From Pseudomonas nitroreducens (lineage in GTDB: Bacteria > Pseudomonadota > Gammaproteobacteria > Pseudomonadales > Pseudomonadaceae), in assembly GCF_014204515.1 (NCBI RefSeq), contig NZ_JACHLI010000017.1, forward strand, positions 78,087 to 142,086: 64,000 nt of DNA. The letters are read 5' to 3'. Positions 8,298-18,047 of the stretch are shown in pieces. Both the position numbers and the translations under genes were made by a program. The notes beneath the pieces were generated by a model that was not told the origin of the DNA, did no database searches, and was given only the letters and a program-made list of their open reading frames with translations. The first letter of the stretch is position 1. Every line of letters begins with the position of its first letter.

Positions 8298-10649
8298 CTA
8301 GATCCGAATGTCGCGCTCCCTCGCGAGATTCACCAGACTTTCCAGGGCCCGCTCGAACTCGAAGCGCTTGACGCTCGTGGCGATCCCTTCGTACCCCTCA
8401 TTGAAGACGCTGCGCAGCAGGCTTGCACGCTCGCCGAGCAACCGTCCGGCGCGCGGGTCGTCCGCCGCCAGCAGGTGCGCCAGGCGCCGGCAGACCTGTT
8501 CGACCTCGGCGTCGTTGCCGCTCTCCAGCAGCGCCGGCGCGGCCGCAGCCGCCGGCAACAGGGGCACCGGCAGCGGTTCGTGGCTGATGTTCTGCAGGCT
8601 CAGGCTGAGCGCGTCGTCCACCCGCCCCAGCGGCAGGCGGCACCAGAACAGGCTGCCCTGGCCCGGCTCGCTTTCCACCCCGACGCTGCCACCCATCGCC
8701 TCGGCCAGCCGCTTGCAGATGGCCAGGCCCAGGCCGGAGCCGCCGTAGCGGCGGGTGATCGAGCTGTCGGCCTGGCGGAACGACTCGAACAGGCGCTCCT
8801 GCTGCGGCGCGGAAATGCCGATGCCGGTATCGCGGAAGCCGAAATAGAGTTGCAGGCTCTCCTCGTCCTGGTCCTCCAGGCGGACAATCATCACCACCTC
8901 GCCGTGCTCGGTGAACTTCAGCGCGTTGTTGCCGTAGTTCATCAGGATCTGCCGCAGGCGCAGCGAATCACCGACCACCTGGGCCGGCACCCGCGAGTCG
9001 ATTTCGCAGCGCACGCTCAGGCCCTTGCTCGCCGCGCGGATGTTGAACAGGTCGAACAGCTCGCCCAGCAGCCGCTCCAGATCGAAGTCGATGCGCTCGA
9101 ACTCCAGCTTGCCGGCCTCCACCCGCGACAGGTCGAGGATGTCGCTGATCAGTTCGAGCAGGTACTGGCCCGAGCCCTGGATCTTGCCCAGGTAGTCCAC
9201 CTGCTGCGGATCGAGGGTGGTTTCCTGCAGCAGGTGCGCCAGGCCGATGATGATGTTCAGCGGCGTGCGGATCTCGTGGCTCATGTTGGCGAGGAAGTCA
9301 CTCTTGAGCTGGGTGGCCTCCTCGGCCAGGTCGCGGGCCTGGGCCAGGGCCAGTTCGGTGGCCTTGCGCGCGGTGACGTCGCGGCTCACGCCCACCAGTC
9401 CGAGCAGCCGCCCATGGTCGTCGTGGAAGGCGCTGCGCAGGGTGTCGAACAGCACGCGGCGGCCATCGGGGTAGACCACCCAGCCCTCGCTGGCATAGGG
9501 CGAGCTGTCGGTCAGCGCCTGGCGATCGCGCTGCTGGCGTCCACCACTGGCCTCGCGGCTGAACAGCTGCGCGTCGCTGCGGCCGATGATCTCGTCGGGC
9601 TTGCGCCCCAGGCAGTCGGCGAACGCCTGGTTCACCCCCAGGTAGCAGCCCTGGGTGTCCTTGAACCAGATCGGGTCGGGGATCGAATTGATCAGCGCCA
9701 GCAGGGTGCTGCGCTGGCGCCGTTCCTCGGCCTCGGCGCGGGCGCGCTCGGCCACCTGGATCGACAGCCGGCGGTTCCACACCAGGACGAAGGTCAGCAG
9801 CGCGAGGAAGCCCACCACCCAGGGCCAGGCGATCTGCAACAGGTGCATCCAGTCGAACACGTCCAGCGTCGGCAGCCAGCGCGCCTGGATCGCGTCCTGC
9901 TCGCTGCGGCCAATGCTGTCCAGCGCCCGGTCGAGCAGCGGCACCAGCGGCGCCAGCGACTTGCGCAGGCCGAAGCGCACCTGGCTGTTGCCCAGGCCGC
10001 TGTCGCCGCGCACTTCCATGTTCGACAGGCCGAGCTGTTCGATCAGGTAGCTGGAAGTGATCAGGTTGCCCACGTAGGCATCGGCGCGCCCGCTGGAGAC
10101 GGCCTTGAGTGCGCTGGGCGAGTCGTCACTGACGACGAAATCGATGCCCGGCACCGCCTTGGCCAGCAGCTCGTGCACCGCGTAGCCCTGCTCCACCGCG
10201 ACCCGCCGTCCGGAGAGGTCGTCCAGGGTACGGATGGTGCTGTCGCGGCGGGCGAAGATCAGGCTGCTGGTGGTCAGGTAGGGCTTGCTGAAGACCAGGA
10301 AGGCCTCGCGCGCCGGGGTCGATGCCGTGGACGGCAGCAGGTCGACCTCGCCGGCCCTCTCCGCGGCCAGCACTTCTTCCCAGGTGTTGTAGAGCACCGG
10401 CTGGAACTTCAGCCCCAGCCGTTCGGAGACCAGCTGCAGGTAGTCGGCGCTGATGCCGTGGAACTGGTCGAACTCGTCGATCACCTCGAAGGGCGGCCAG
10501 CCGGCGCGAAACAGCCCGACGCGGATAGTCGGGTGGGCCTGGACGACGGCGCGCTCCTCGGCGGACAGCTCCAGGCTCGCCGCCCGGGTCTGGGCGCACA
10601 GCGCGAGGAACAGCAGAAGGCAGCTCAGGCAGAATTGGCGCAAGGGCAT
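8298..10649 (-). CDS. Sensor histidine kinase with periplasmic solute-binding domain
   Basis: A 783-residue inner-membrane kinase. A signal peptide (MPLRQFCLSCLLLFLALCA) is followed by a type 3 solute-binding domain (about 30-260), one transmembrane helix (WPWVVGFLALLTFVLVW), a PAS domain (about 320-440), a HisKA domain with phosphorylated His in FLANMSHEIRTPLN, and a HATPase domain (N-box NNALKF, DTGIGIS, GGSGLGLAI). No receiver or HPt domain is seen; the last 100 residues are helical and of unknown role. The start at 10649 is preferred over an upstream in-frame Met because it gives the signal peptide. It probably senses an amino-acid-like ligand and phosphorylates the adjacent HD-GYP regulator. 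Confidence 0.88.
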   Translation of the reverse strand: MPLRQFCLSCLLLFLALCAQTRAASLELSAEERAVVQAHPTIRVGLFRAGWPPFEVIDEFDQFHGISADYLQLVSERLGLKFQPVLYNTWEEVLAAERAGEVDLLPSTASTPAREAFLVFSKPYLTTSSLIFARRDSTIRTLDDLSGRRVAVEQGYAVHELLAKAVPGIDFVVSDDSPSALKAVSSGRADAYVGNLITSSYLIEQLGLSNMEVRGDSGLGNSQVRFGLRKSLAPLVPLLDRALDSIGRSEQDAIQARWLPTLDVFDWMHLLQIAWPWVVGFLALLTFVLVWNRRLSIQVAERARAEAEERRQRSTLLALINSIPDPIWFKDTQGCYLGVNQAFADCLGRKPDEIIGRSDAQLFSREASGGRQQRDRQALTDSSPYASEGWVVYPDGRRVLFDTLRSAFHDDHGRLLGLVGVSRDVTARKATELALAQARDLAEEATQLKSDFLANMSHEIRTPLNIIIGLAHLLQETTLDPQQVDYLGKIQGSGQYLLELISDILDLSRVEAGKLEFERIDFDLERLLGELFDLFNIRAASKGLSVRCEIDSRVPAQVVGDSLRLRQILMNYGNNALKFTEHGEVVMIVRLEDQDEESLQLYFGFRDTGIGISAPQQERLFESFRQADSSITRRYGGSGLGLAICKRLAEAMGGSVGVESEPGQGSLFWCRLPLGRVDDALSLSLQNISHEPLPVPLLPAAAAAPALLESGNDAEVEQVCRRLAHLLAADDPRAGRLLGERASLLRSVFNEGYEGIATSVKRFEFERALESLVNLARERDIRI

Positions 10650-10783
10650 GGAGGTCTCTCTGGGAATACCCAGCAAGCGTAGCCTCTGGCTCCACGTTTC
10701 GAGTTTGAAAACGCGATGCGGATTGCTGCACGGCGTGTCGGGACGGAAAATCCGCCCATCAGCCATCGCCCCGGAGAGCGGCC

Positions 10784-11845
10784 ATGACGACTACCCAGCT
10801 GGACCCCGAACGCTGCTGGCAGGCGGTCTGCGAGCGCGACGCGCACTTCGAGGGGCATTTCGTCTTCAGCGTCCGCTCGACCGGCGTCTACTGCCGACCC
10901 AACTGCCCGGCGCGACGACCGACGCGGGCCAACGTGGCTTTCCACATCGGCCCCGAAGCCGCCGAAGCCGCCGGTTTCCGCCCCTGCAAACGCTGCTCGC
11001 CGCGCGGCCCGAGCCCACGCGAACAGCTCGATGCACTGGTCGCCGCGGCCTGCGAGCTGCTCGACCGGGCCGAGAAGCCGCTGACCCTGGAGGAGCTGGC
11101 CGCGCGCATCGGCCTGTCCGCCTCACACCTGGCGCGCGCCTTCAAGGCCCGTACCGGCCTGACGCCGCGCGCCTGGGCGGAATCCCGCCGCGAGCAACGC
11201 CTGGCCGCCGCCCTGCCGCAGGCGCGCTCGGTGCTCGACGCCGCGCTGGAGGCCGGTTACTCCGGCACCCGCGCGCTCTATGAAAGCGCCGCGCCGCTGA
11301 GCCCGGCGCAGCGCCGGCAGAAAGGCGCGGGCGAACGGCTGCGCTACGCCATTGCGCCCTGCCCGCTCGGCCAGGTGCTGCTGGCGGCCACCGACAAGGG
11401 CGTGTGCGCCCTGCTGTTCGCCGACGATGCAGTAGAACTGGAAGGGCAACTGGGCGAGCGCTTCGCTGCCGCCGAACGCGTGCGCGACGACAGCGGACTG
11501 GGCGACTGGCTGCGCCAGGTGATCACCCAGCTGGAAGATCCCGAACAGGCGGCGCACCTGCCGCTGGACCTGCACGGCAGCGCCTTCCAGCTGCGCGTCT
11601 GGCGGGCGCTGACGCGGATTCCCAGCGGCGAGACGCGGCGCTACGGCGAACTGGCCGAGGAGCTGGGCACGCACCCTCGCGCCATCGCCCGGGCCTGCGC
11701 CAGCAACGGTGTCGGCCTGCTGATTCCCTGTCATCGGGTGGTCGGTGGCAGCGGCGACGGCGGCTACCGCTGGGGCCTGCCGCGCAAGCGCGAACTGCTG
11801 CGCCGGGAACAGCACGCCGCCGGTCAGGGCGCCGCGGCGGATTGA
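10784..11845 (+). CDS. ada: Ada: DNA alkylation-repair methyltransferase and regulator
   Basis: A 353-residue protein. The N-terminal zinc domain has four ligands (C37, C41, C68, C71), of which the first would accept methyl groups from phosphotriesters. An AraC-type helix-turn-helix follows (about 100-180), then the O6-methylguanine methyltransferase domain with the active-site cysteine in IPCHRV (C316). All domains of full-length Ada are present. The ORF is divergent from the sensor kinase, sharing a 134-base intergenic region. The PAP2 gene lies 70 bases downstream. Confidence 0.95.
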   Translation: MTTTQLDPERCWQAVCERDAHFEGHFVFSVRSTGVYCRPNCPARRPTRANVAFHIGPEAAEAAGFRPCKRCSPRGPSPREQLDALVAAACELLDRAEKPLTLEELAARIGLSASHLARAFKARTGLTPRAWAESRREQRLAAALPQARSVLDAALEAGYSGTRALYESAAPLSPAQRRQKGAGERLRYAIAPCPLGQVLLAATDKGVCALLFADDAVELEGQLGERFAAAERVRDDSGLGDWLRQVITQLEDPEQAAHLPLDLHGSAFQLRVWRALTRIPSGETRRYGELAEELGTHPRAIARACASNGVGLLIPCHRVVGGSGDGGYRWGLPRKRELLRREQHAAGQGAAAD

Positions 11846-11915
11846 CCTCGATCACGCACGGCACGTGGGGGCGCCGTGCTATGTTTGCGCTCTTTTCCCG
11901 CCCCCTCCGAGCCCC

Positions 11916-12530
11916 ATGGATTTCTGGCCCTTGATCACCCGCCTCGGCGACAGCTCTCTGCTGGCGCCGGCCGCCGCGTTCGTCTTCTGCTGGCTGCTGT
12001 ATCGCCGCGAGAGCGCCAAGGCCGCGCTGTGGGCGCTGCTGTTCGGTTTTTCGACCGCGCTGGTGGTGGCCTCGAAGCTGGCCTTCATGGGCTGGGGAAT
12101 CGGGATTCCGAACCTGGACTTCACCGGCATCTCCGGCCACAGCATGATGGCCGGCGCGGTGCTGCCGACGCTGGCGGCGCAGCTGTTCACCTCGCGGCGC
12201 GCCAGCCTTGCCGCCGCCGCACTGGCGGCGGTCGTCGCCATACTGGTGGGCGTGTCGCGCCTGGAGATCAACGTCCACTCGCCCGCCGAGGTCTACGCCG
12301 GCTTGGCGCTGGGCCTGGGCACCAGCGCGGCCTTCCTCGGCAGCACCCGCGCCAGCCTGCCGGTTTTCAACCCGGCCCTGCTGGTCCTGGTGCTGGCCCT
12401 GAGCCTGGGGCAGACGGTCACCGGCGTGCGCGCACCGACCCACCAGTTGCTGGAGCGCATCGCCGCCCACCTGGCCGACCGCGACCAGCCGTTCCAGCGT
12501 GGCCAATGGGCCGGCCAGCCGGACGTCTGA
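11916..12530 (+). CDS. PAP2-superfamily membrane phosphatase
   Basis: A 204-residue membrane protein with about six hydrophobic segments. The PAP2 motifs 2 (SGHSMMAG) and 3 (SRLEINVHSPAEVYAG) are clear; motif 1 (KxxxxxxRP) is degenerate (SKLAFMGWGI). Such enzymes dephosphorylate lipid phosphates such as phosphatidate or undecaprenyl pyrophosphate. The start is placed at 11916 because the residues upstream are unlike coding sequence and the Met precedes the first helix. Substrate unknown. Confidence 0.8.
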   Translation: MDFWPLITRLGDSSLLAPAAAFVFCWLLYRRESAKAALWALLFGFSTALVVASKLAFMGWGIGIPNLDFTGISGHSMMAGAVLPTLAAQLFTSRRASLAAAALAAVVAILVGVSRLEINVHSPAEVYAGLALGLGTSAAFLGSTRASLPVFNPALLVLVLALSLGQTVTGVRAPTHQLLERIAAHLADRDQPFQRGQWAGQPDV

Positions 12531-12542
12531 GCCCGCTCTTCG

Positions 12543-12556
12543 TTCGGATATCCGAA
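12543..12556. promoter_or_regulatory. Probable AauR-binding site (enhancer) for aatJQMP
   Basis: TTCGG-ATAT-CCGAA, a perfect match to the inverted repeat TTCGGN4CCGAA described for AauR in P. putida (from memory). It lies within a larger perfect 18-base palindrome (12541-12558). Additional half sites (TCCGAA, CCGAAC) follow at 12574-12588. The distance to the sigma-54 promoter (about 110 bases) suits an enhancer. Confidence 0.8.
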
Positions 12557-12664
12557 CGCCAATAGCGCAAAAATCCGAAAAGCCGAACACCATGTGCCTG
12601 AGGCGCACCGGAAATTCGATTAATAACCCTTTAAATTCAACGACTTAATAAAAACTGAACGCCT

Positions 12665-12680
12665 TGGCACGGAGCCTGCT
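12665..12680 (+). promoter_or_regulatory. Sigma-54 promoter of aatJQMP
   Basis: TGGCACGGAGCCTGCT matches the -24/-12 consensus TGGCACGRNNNTTGCW at all positions but one, with correct GG-N10-GC spacing. It lies about 88 bases before aatJ and downstream of the AauR site, consistent with RpoN/AauR control. Confidence 0.85.
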
Positions 12681-12767
12681 CTACACCTCTGGAACATGCG
12701 ACCGGCCTGGAGTGAGCCTCGCCGGCGCAGGACTGAATAACAAACACAACCAGTCGAGGTAGTCTCC

Positions 12768-13676
12768 ATGCGTTTCGCACCCCGTGCGTTGGGCGTCGCC
12801 ATTGTCGCCGCCCTGCTCGCCACTCCCGTCGTCGCCGAAGAACTGACCGGTACCCTGAAGAAGATCAAGGATTCGGGCACCATCGTCCTCGGCCACCGTG
12901 ACGCCTCCATCCCCTTCTCCTACCTCGGCAGCGACCCGCGCCAGCCCGAGGGTTACTCCCACGACCTGCAGATCAAGGTCGTCGAAGCCCTGAAGAAAGA
13001 GCTGAACGCTCCTGATCTGAAGGTCCGCTACAACCTGGTGACCTCCCAGACCCGCATTCCGCTGGTGCAGAACGGCACCGTGGACATCGAGTGCGGCTCC
13101 ACCACCAACAACCTCGAGCGCCAGAAGCAGGTCGACTTCTCCGTCGGCATCTTCGAGGTCGGCACGCGCCTGCTGACCAAGACCAGCTCGGGCATCAACG
13201 ACTTCCCCGACCTCAAGGGCAAGAACGTGGTGACCACCGCCGGCACCACTTCCGAGCGCCTGCTCAAGCAGATGAACGCCGAGCAGAAGATGGGCATGAA
13301 CATCATCTCGGCCAAGGACCATGGCGAGTCCTTCCTGATGCTCGAGTCCGGCCGCGCCGTGGCCTTCATGATGGACGACGCGCTGCTCTACGGCGAAATG
13401 GCCAAGGCCAAGAAGCCGGACGACTGGCACGTGGTCGGCAAGCCGCAGTCCTACGAGATCTACGCGTGCATGGTGCGCAAGGGTGACGCGCCGTTCAAGA
13501 AGGTGGTCGACAAGGCCATCTCCGACACCTTCGCTTCGGGTGAGGTCAACAAGATCTACGACAAGTGGTTCATGCAGCCCATCCCGCCGAAGAACCTGAA
13601 CCTCAACTTCCCGATGAGTGATGAGCTCAAGAAGCTGATCGCCAATCCGACCGACAAGTCTGCCGAGCAGATGTAA
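12768..13676 (+). CDS. aatJ: Glutamate/aspartate ABC transporter periplasmic binding protein
   Basis: A 302-residue periplasmic solute-binding protein (family 3). The signal peptide covers the first 23 residues, ending at VVAEE. Typical stretches are GTIVLGHRDASIPFSY and SQTRIPLVQNGTVDIECGST, which closely follow the GltI/AatJ group that binds Glu, Asp, Gln and Asn. GAGG lies 8 bases before the start. It is the first gene of the aatJQMP operon, separated from aatQ by 188 bases containing two strong hairpins, which probably keep its expression above that of the membrane components. Confidence 0.93.
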   Translation: MRFAPRALGVAIVAALLATPVVAEELTGTLKKIKDSGTIVLGHRDASIPFSYLGSDPRQPEGYSHDLQIKVVEALKKELNAPDLKVRYNLVTSQTRIPLVQNGTVDIECGSTTNNLERQKQVDFSVGIFEVGTRLLTKTSSGINDFPDLKGKNVVTTAGTTSERLLKQMNAEQKMGMNIISAKDHGESFLMLESGRAVAFMMDDALLYGEMAKAKKPDDWHVVGKPQSYEIYACMVRKGDAPFKKVVDKAISDTFASGEVNKIYDKWFMQPIPPKNLNLNFPMSDELKKLIANPTDKSAEQM

Positions 13677-13683
13677 CGGTCGC

Positions 13684-13714
13684 GTGCGCTGCCGCTCACA
13701 AGGCGGCAGCGCAC
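13684..13714 (+). repeat. First hairpin in the aatJ-aatQ spacer
   Basis: Perfect 12-bp stem GTGCGCTGCCGC / GCGGCAGCGCAC with a 7-base loop, starting 7 bases after the aatJ stop. No T-tract follows, so it more likely stabilises aatJ mRNA than terminates transcription. Confidence 0.7.
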
Positions 13715-13721
13715 CGGGGAT

Positions 13722-13746
13722 CGCAAGCGCCGGCGCGGCGCTTGCG
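13722..13746 (+). repeat. Second hairpin in the aatJ-aatQ spacer
   Basis: Perfect 10-bp stem CGCAAGCGCC / GGCGCTTGCG with a 5-base loop, immediately after the first hairpin. Together they form a processing or stabilising structure downstream of the binding-protein gene. Confidence 0.7.
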
Positions 13747-13864
13747 GCCCACTACTCCTACTGACGAAACCGGAACATCCGCTACCCGCGGGTGGCGGGC
13801 CGCTTCACGCCCGCATCCGGCTTCGAACACACCGTGAAACGTCATACCCGAGGGGAAACCCGTC

Positions 13865-14611
13865 ATGGATTACAACTGGGACTGGGGCGTGTTCTTCAAG
13901 TCCACCGGCATCGGCGACGAGCGCTACCTGGACTGGTACATCACCGGCCTGGGCTGGACCATCGCCGTCTCGCTCGCCGCCTGGGTCATCGCCCTGGCTC
14001 TCGGCTCGCTGCTGGGCGTCATGCGTACCCTGCCCAACCGCTGGCTGTCGGGCATCGCCACCGCCTACGTCGAGCTGTTCCGCAACGTGCCGCTGCTGGT
14101 GCAGCTGTTCATCTGGTACTTCCTGGTGCCGGACTACCTGCCGCAGCCGATCCAGGACTGGTTCAAACTGGGCATCGCCCCGGAGACCTCGGCCTTTATC
14201 AGCGTTGTCGTGTGCCTGGGCCTGTTCACCGCCGCGCGGGTCTGCGAGCAGGTACGCACCGGCATCCAGGCGCTGCCCAAGGGCCAGCTCGCCGCCGCCA
14301 GCGCCGTGGGCTTCCGCCTGCCCTCGATCTACCGCCACGTGCTGCTGCCGCAGGCCTTCCGGATCATCATTCCGCCGCTGACCTCGGAATTCCTCAACGT
14401 CTTCAAGAACTCCTCGGTGGCGTCCCTGATCGGCCTGATGGAGCTGCTGGCGCAGACCAAGCAGACCGCCGAGTTCAGCGCCAACCTGTTCGAGGCCTTC
14501 ACCCTCGCCACCGCGATCTACTTCACCCTGAACATGAGCCTGATGCTGATCATGCGCATGGTCGAGAAGAAAGTCGCCGTGCCGGGCCTGATCTCCGTGG
14601 GAGGTAAATGA
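13865..14611 (+). CDS. aatQ: Acidic amino acid ABC transporter permease AatQ
   Basis: A 248-residue inner-membrane permease of the His/Glu/Gln/Arg family with several membrane helices. The EAA loop (EQVRTGIQALPKGQLAAASA) that contacts the ATPase is intact. It pairs with AatM to form the channel. GAGGGGAAA precedes the start; the stop overlaps the aatM start by four bases. Confidence 0.93.
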   Translation: MDYNWDWGVFFKSTGIGDERYLDWYITGLGWTIAVSLAAWVIALALGSLLGVMRTLPNRWLSGIATAYVELFRNVPLLVQLFIWYFLVPDYLPQPIQDWFKLGIAPETSAFISVVVCLGLFTAARVCEQVRTGIQALPKGQLAAASAVGFRLPSIYRHVLLPQAFRIIIPPLTSEFLNVFKNSSVASLIGLMELLAQTKQTAEFSANLFEAFTLATAIYFTLNMSLMLIMRMVEKKVAVPGLISVGGK

Positions 14612-15276
14612 TGGACTTCAGCCAGATCGTCCCCGCCCTCCCCGGCCTCTGGGAAGGCATGCTCACCACCCTGCAGCTGATGATCCTCGGCGTGCTCGGT
14701 GGCGTGGTGCTGGGCACCATCCTCGCGCTGATGCGGCTGTCCAACAGCAAGCTGCTGTCGAACATCGCCGGCTTCTACGTGAACTACTTCCGCTCGATCC
14801 CGCTGCTGCTGGTGATCACCTGGTTCTACTTCGCGGTGCCGTTCATCCTGCGCTGGATCACCGGCCAGGACACCCCCGTGGGCGCGTTCACCTCGTGCCT
14901 GGTGGCGTTCATGATGTTCGAGGCGGCGTACTACTGCGAGATCGTCCGCGCGGGCATCCAGGCCATCCCCAAGGGCCAGATCGGCGCGTCCTACGCCCTG
15001 GGCATGACCTACGGCCAGTCCATGCGCCTGATCATCCTGCCCCAGGCGTTCCGCAAGATGACCCCGCTGCTGCTGCAGCAGAGCATCATCCTGTTCCAGG
15101 ACACTTCGCTGGTGTACTCGGTGGGCCTGATGGACTTCCTCAACGCCGCCCGCTCCCGTGGCGACATCATCGGCCAGCCCCATGAGTTCCTGATCTTCGC
15201 CGGTCTCGTCTACTTCGTCATCAGCTTCGCCGCGTCCCTTTGCGTGAAGCGCCTGCAGAAAAGGTTAACCGTATGA
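14608..15276 (+). CDS. aatM: Acidic amino acid ABC transporter permease AatM
   Basis: A 222-residue permease, partner of AatQ. It has the same fold, with the EAA loop CEIVRAGIQAIPKGQIGASY. ATGA overlaps join it to aatQ upstream and to aatP downstream, so the three are translationally coupled. The Shine-Dalgarno GGAGG lies in the last codons of aatQ. Confidence 0.93.
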   Translation: MMDFSQIVPALPGLWEGMLTTLQLMILGVLGGVVLGTILALMRLSNSKLLSNIAGFYVNYFRSIPLLLVITWFYFAVPFILRWITGQDTPVGAFTSCLVAFMMFEAAYYCEIVRAGIQAIPKGQIGASYALGMTYGQSMRLIILPQAFRKMTPLLLQQSIILFQDTSLVYSVGLMDFLNAARSRGDIIGQPHEFLIFAGLVYFVISFAASLCVKRLQKRLTV

Positions 15277-16007
15277 TCTCCATCGATAACGTCAGCAAGT
15301 GGTATGGCGACTTCCAGGTTCTGACCGACTGCAACACCAAGGTCGCCAAGGGCGAAGTGGTGGTGGTCTGCGGGCCGTCGGGCTCGGGCAAGTCGACCCT
15401 GATCAAGTGTGTCAACGCGCTGGAGCCCTTCCAGAAGGGCGACATCACCGTCGACGGCACCTCCATCGCCAACCCCAAGACCGACCTGCCGAAACTGCGC
15501 TCGCGGGTCGGCATGGTGTTCCAGCACTTCGAGCTGTTCCCGCACCTGACCATCACCGAGAACCTCACCATCGCCCAGCGCAAGGTGCTGGGGCGGAGCA
15601 AGGAAGAGGCGATGGACAAGGGCATGAAGCTGCTCGACCGCGTCGGCCTGAAAGCCCATGCGCACAAGCACCCCGGCCAGCTCTCCGGCGGCCAGCAGCA
15701 GCGCGTGGCGATCGCCCGTGCGCTGGCCATGGACCCGATCGTCATGCTGTTCGACGAGCCGACCTCGGCGCTCGACCCGGAGATGGTCAACGAAGTGCTC
15801 GACGTGATGGTCCAGCTCGCCCACGAAGGCATGACCATGATGTGCGTGACCCACGAGATGGGCTTCGCGCGCAAGGTCGCCGACCGGGTGATCTTCATGG
15901 ACCGCGGACAGATCGTCGAGGACTGCCCGAAGGAGGAATTCTTCGGTGACCTGCAGAACCGCGCCGAGCGCACCCAGCAGTTCCTCGCCAAGATCCTGCC
16001 GCACTGA
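15273..16007 (+). CDS. aatP: Acidic amino acid ABC transporter ATPase AatP
   Basis: A 244-residue ATP-binding subunit. Walker A is GPSGSGKST, the signature LSGGQQQRVAIARAL, and Walker B MLFDEPTSALD; the switch histidine is in THEMGFA. The start at 15273 overlaps aatM by four bases and begins MISIDNVSKWYG, the usual N-terminus. It powers AatQM with AatJ for glutamate and aspartate import. Confidence 0.94.
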   Translation: MISIDNVSKWYGDFQVLTDCNTKVAKGEVVVVCGPSGSGKSTLIKCVNALEPFQKGDITVDGTSIANPKTDLPKLRSRVGMVFQHFELFPHLTITENLTIAQRKVLGRSKEEAMDKGMKLLDRVGLKAHAHKHPGQLSGGQQQRVAIARALAMDPIVMLFDEPTSALDPEMVNEVLDVMVQLAHEGMTMMCVTHEMGFARKVADRVIFMDRGQIVEDCPKEEFFGDLQNRAERTQQFLAKILPH

Positions 16008-16029
16008 TCCCGCTGCACCGTTCTCTCTG

Positions 16030-16053
16030 AAGGTCCCGGTTCGCCGGGGCCTT
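16030..16053 (+). repeat. Hairpin between aatP and ggt
   Basis: Stem AAGGTCCCGG / CCGGGGCCTT (one T-G pair) with a TTCG tetraloop, a very stable fold, not followed by a T-tract. It lies 23 bases after aatP and may act as a partial terminator or as 3'-end protection within an aat-ggt transcript. Confidence 0.55.
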
Positions 16054-16092
16054 CGACCTCACCGCAAGTACAAGAACAAATAAGGAAGTCCC

Positions 16093-17766
<1,674 letters not shown>

Positions 17767-18030
17767 GGTCTGTTGATGCTTCGTCGCGGCCGCGACGGAG
17801 CGAATTTTGCGCAGGGCAAGGCGCGAGGAGAAAGCATGGCTATTACATCCAAGCGACTGGCAGAACATCACTGCGCAAAATCCGCCCCGTCCCTTCGGGT
17901 TGCGCGGCAAATCACGCCAGGCGTCGTTGCGGGACTAGGCAAGGGGACGGCCATTGCCGGCGTCCCGCGTCTAGCCTGGCGTGATTTGGCGCAGCAACGC
18001 GGTTCGCGCCGAAACACCAACAAACCCTAA
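17767..18030. repeat. Non-coding element with a long hairpin between ggt and aauS
   Basis: About 260 bases without a convincing gene. It contains a long imperfect hairpin (about 17902-17992): outer arms AAATCACGCCAGGC (17909-17922) and GCCTGGCGTGATTT (17974-17987), inner arms GCGGGAC (17929-17935) and GTCCCGC (17962-17968). A motif (CTGCGCAAAATCCGCCCC...TTGCGCGGC) precedes it. It looks like an intergenic repeat or structured RNA, but no second copy is present in this window. Confidence 0.55.
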
Positions 18031-18047
18031 AGCCGGAAGCGCGCACC

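Noticed and set aside
7017..10682. Very long plus-strand open frame of over 1200 codons opposite the HD-GYP and kinase genes
   Set aside because: It lies antisense to well-supported genes, its translation is low-complexity (rich in Gln, His, Gly, Ala) and it is a codon-bias artefact of GC-rich sequence.
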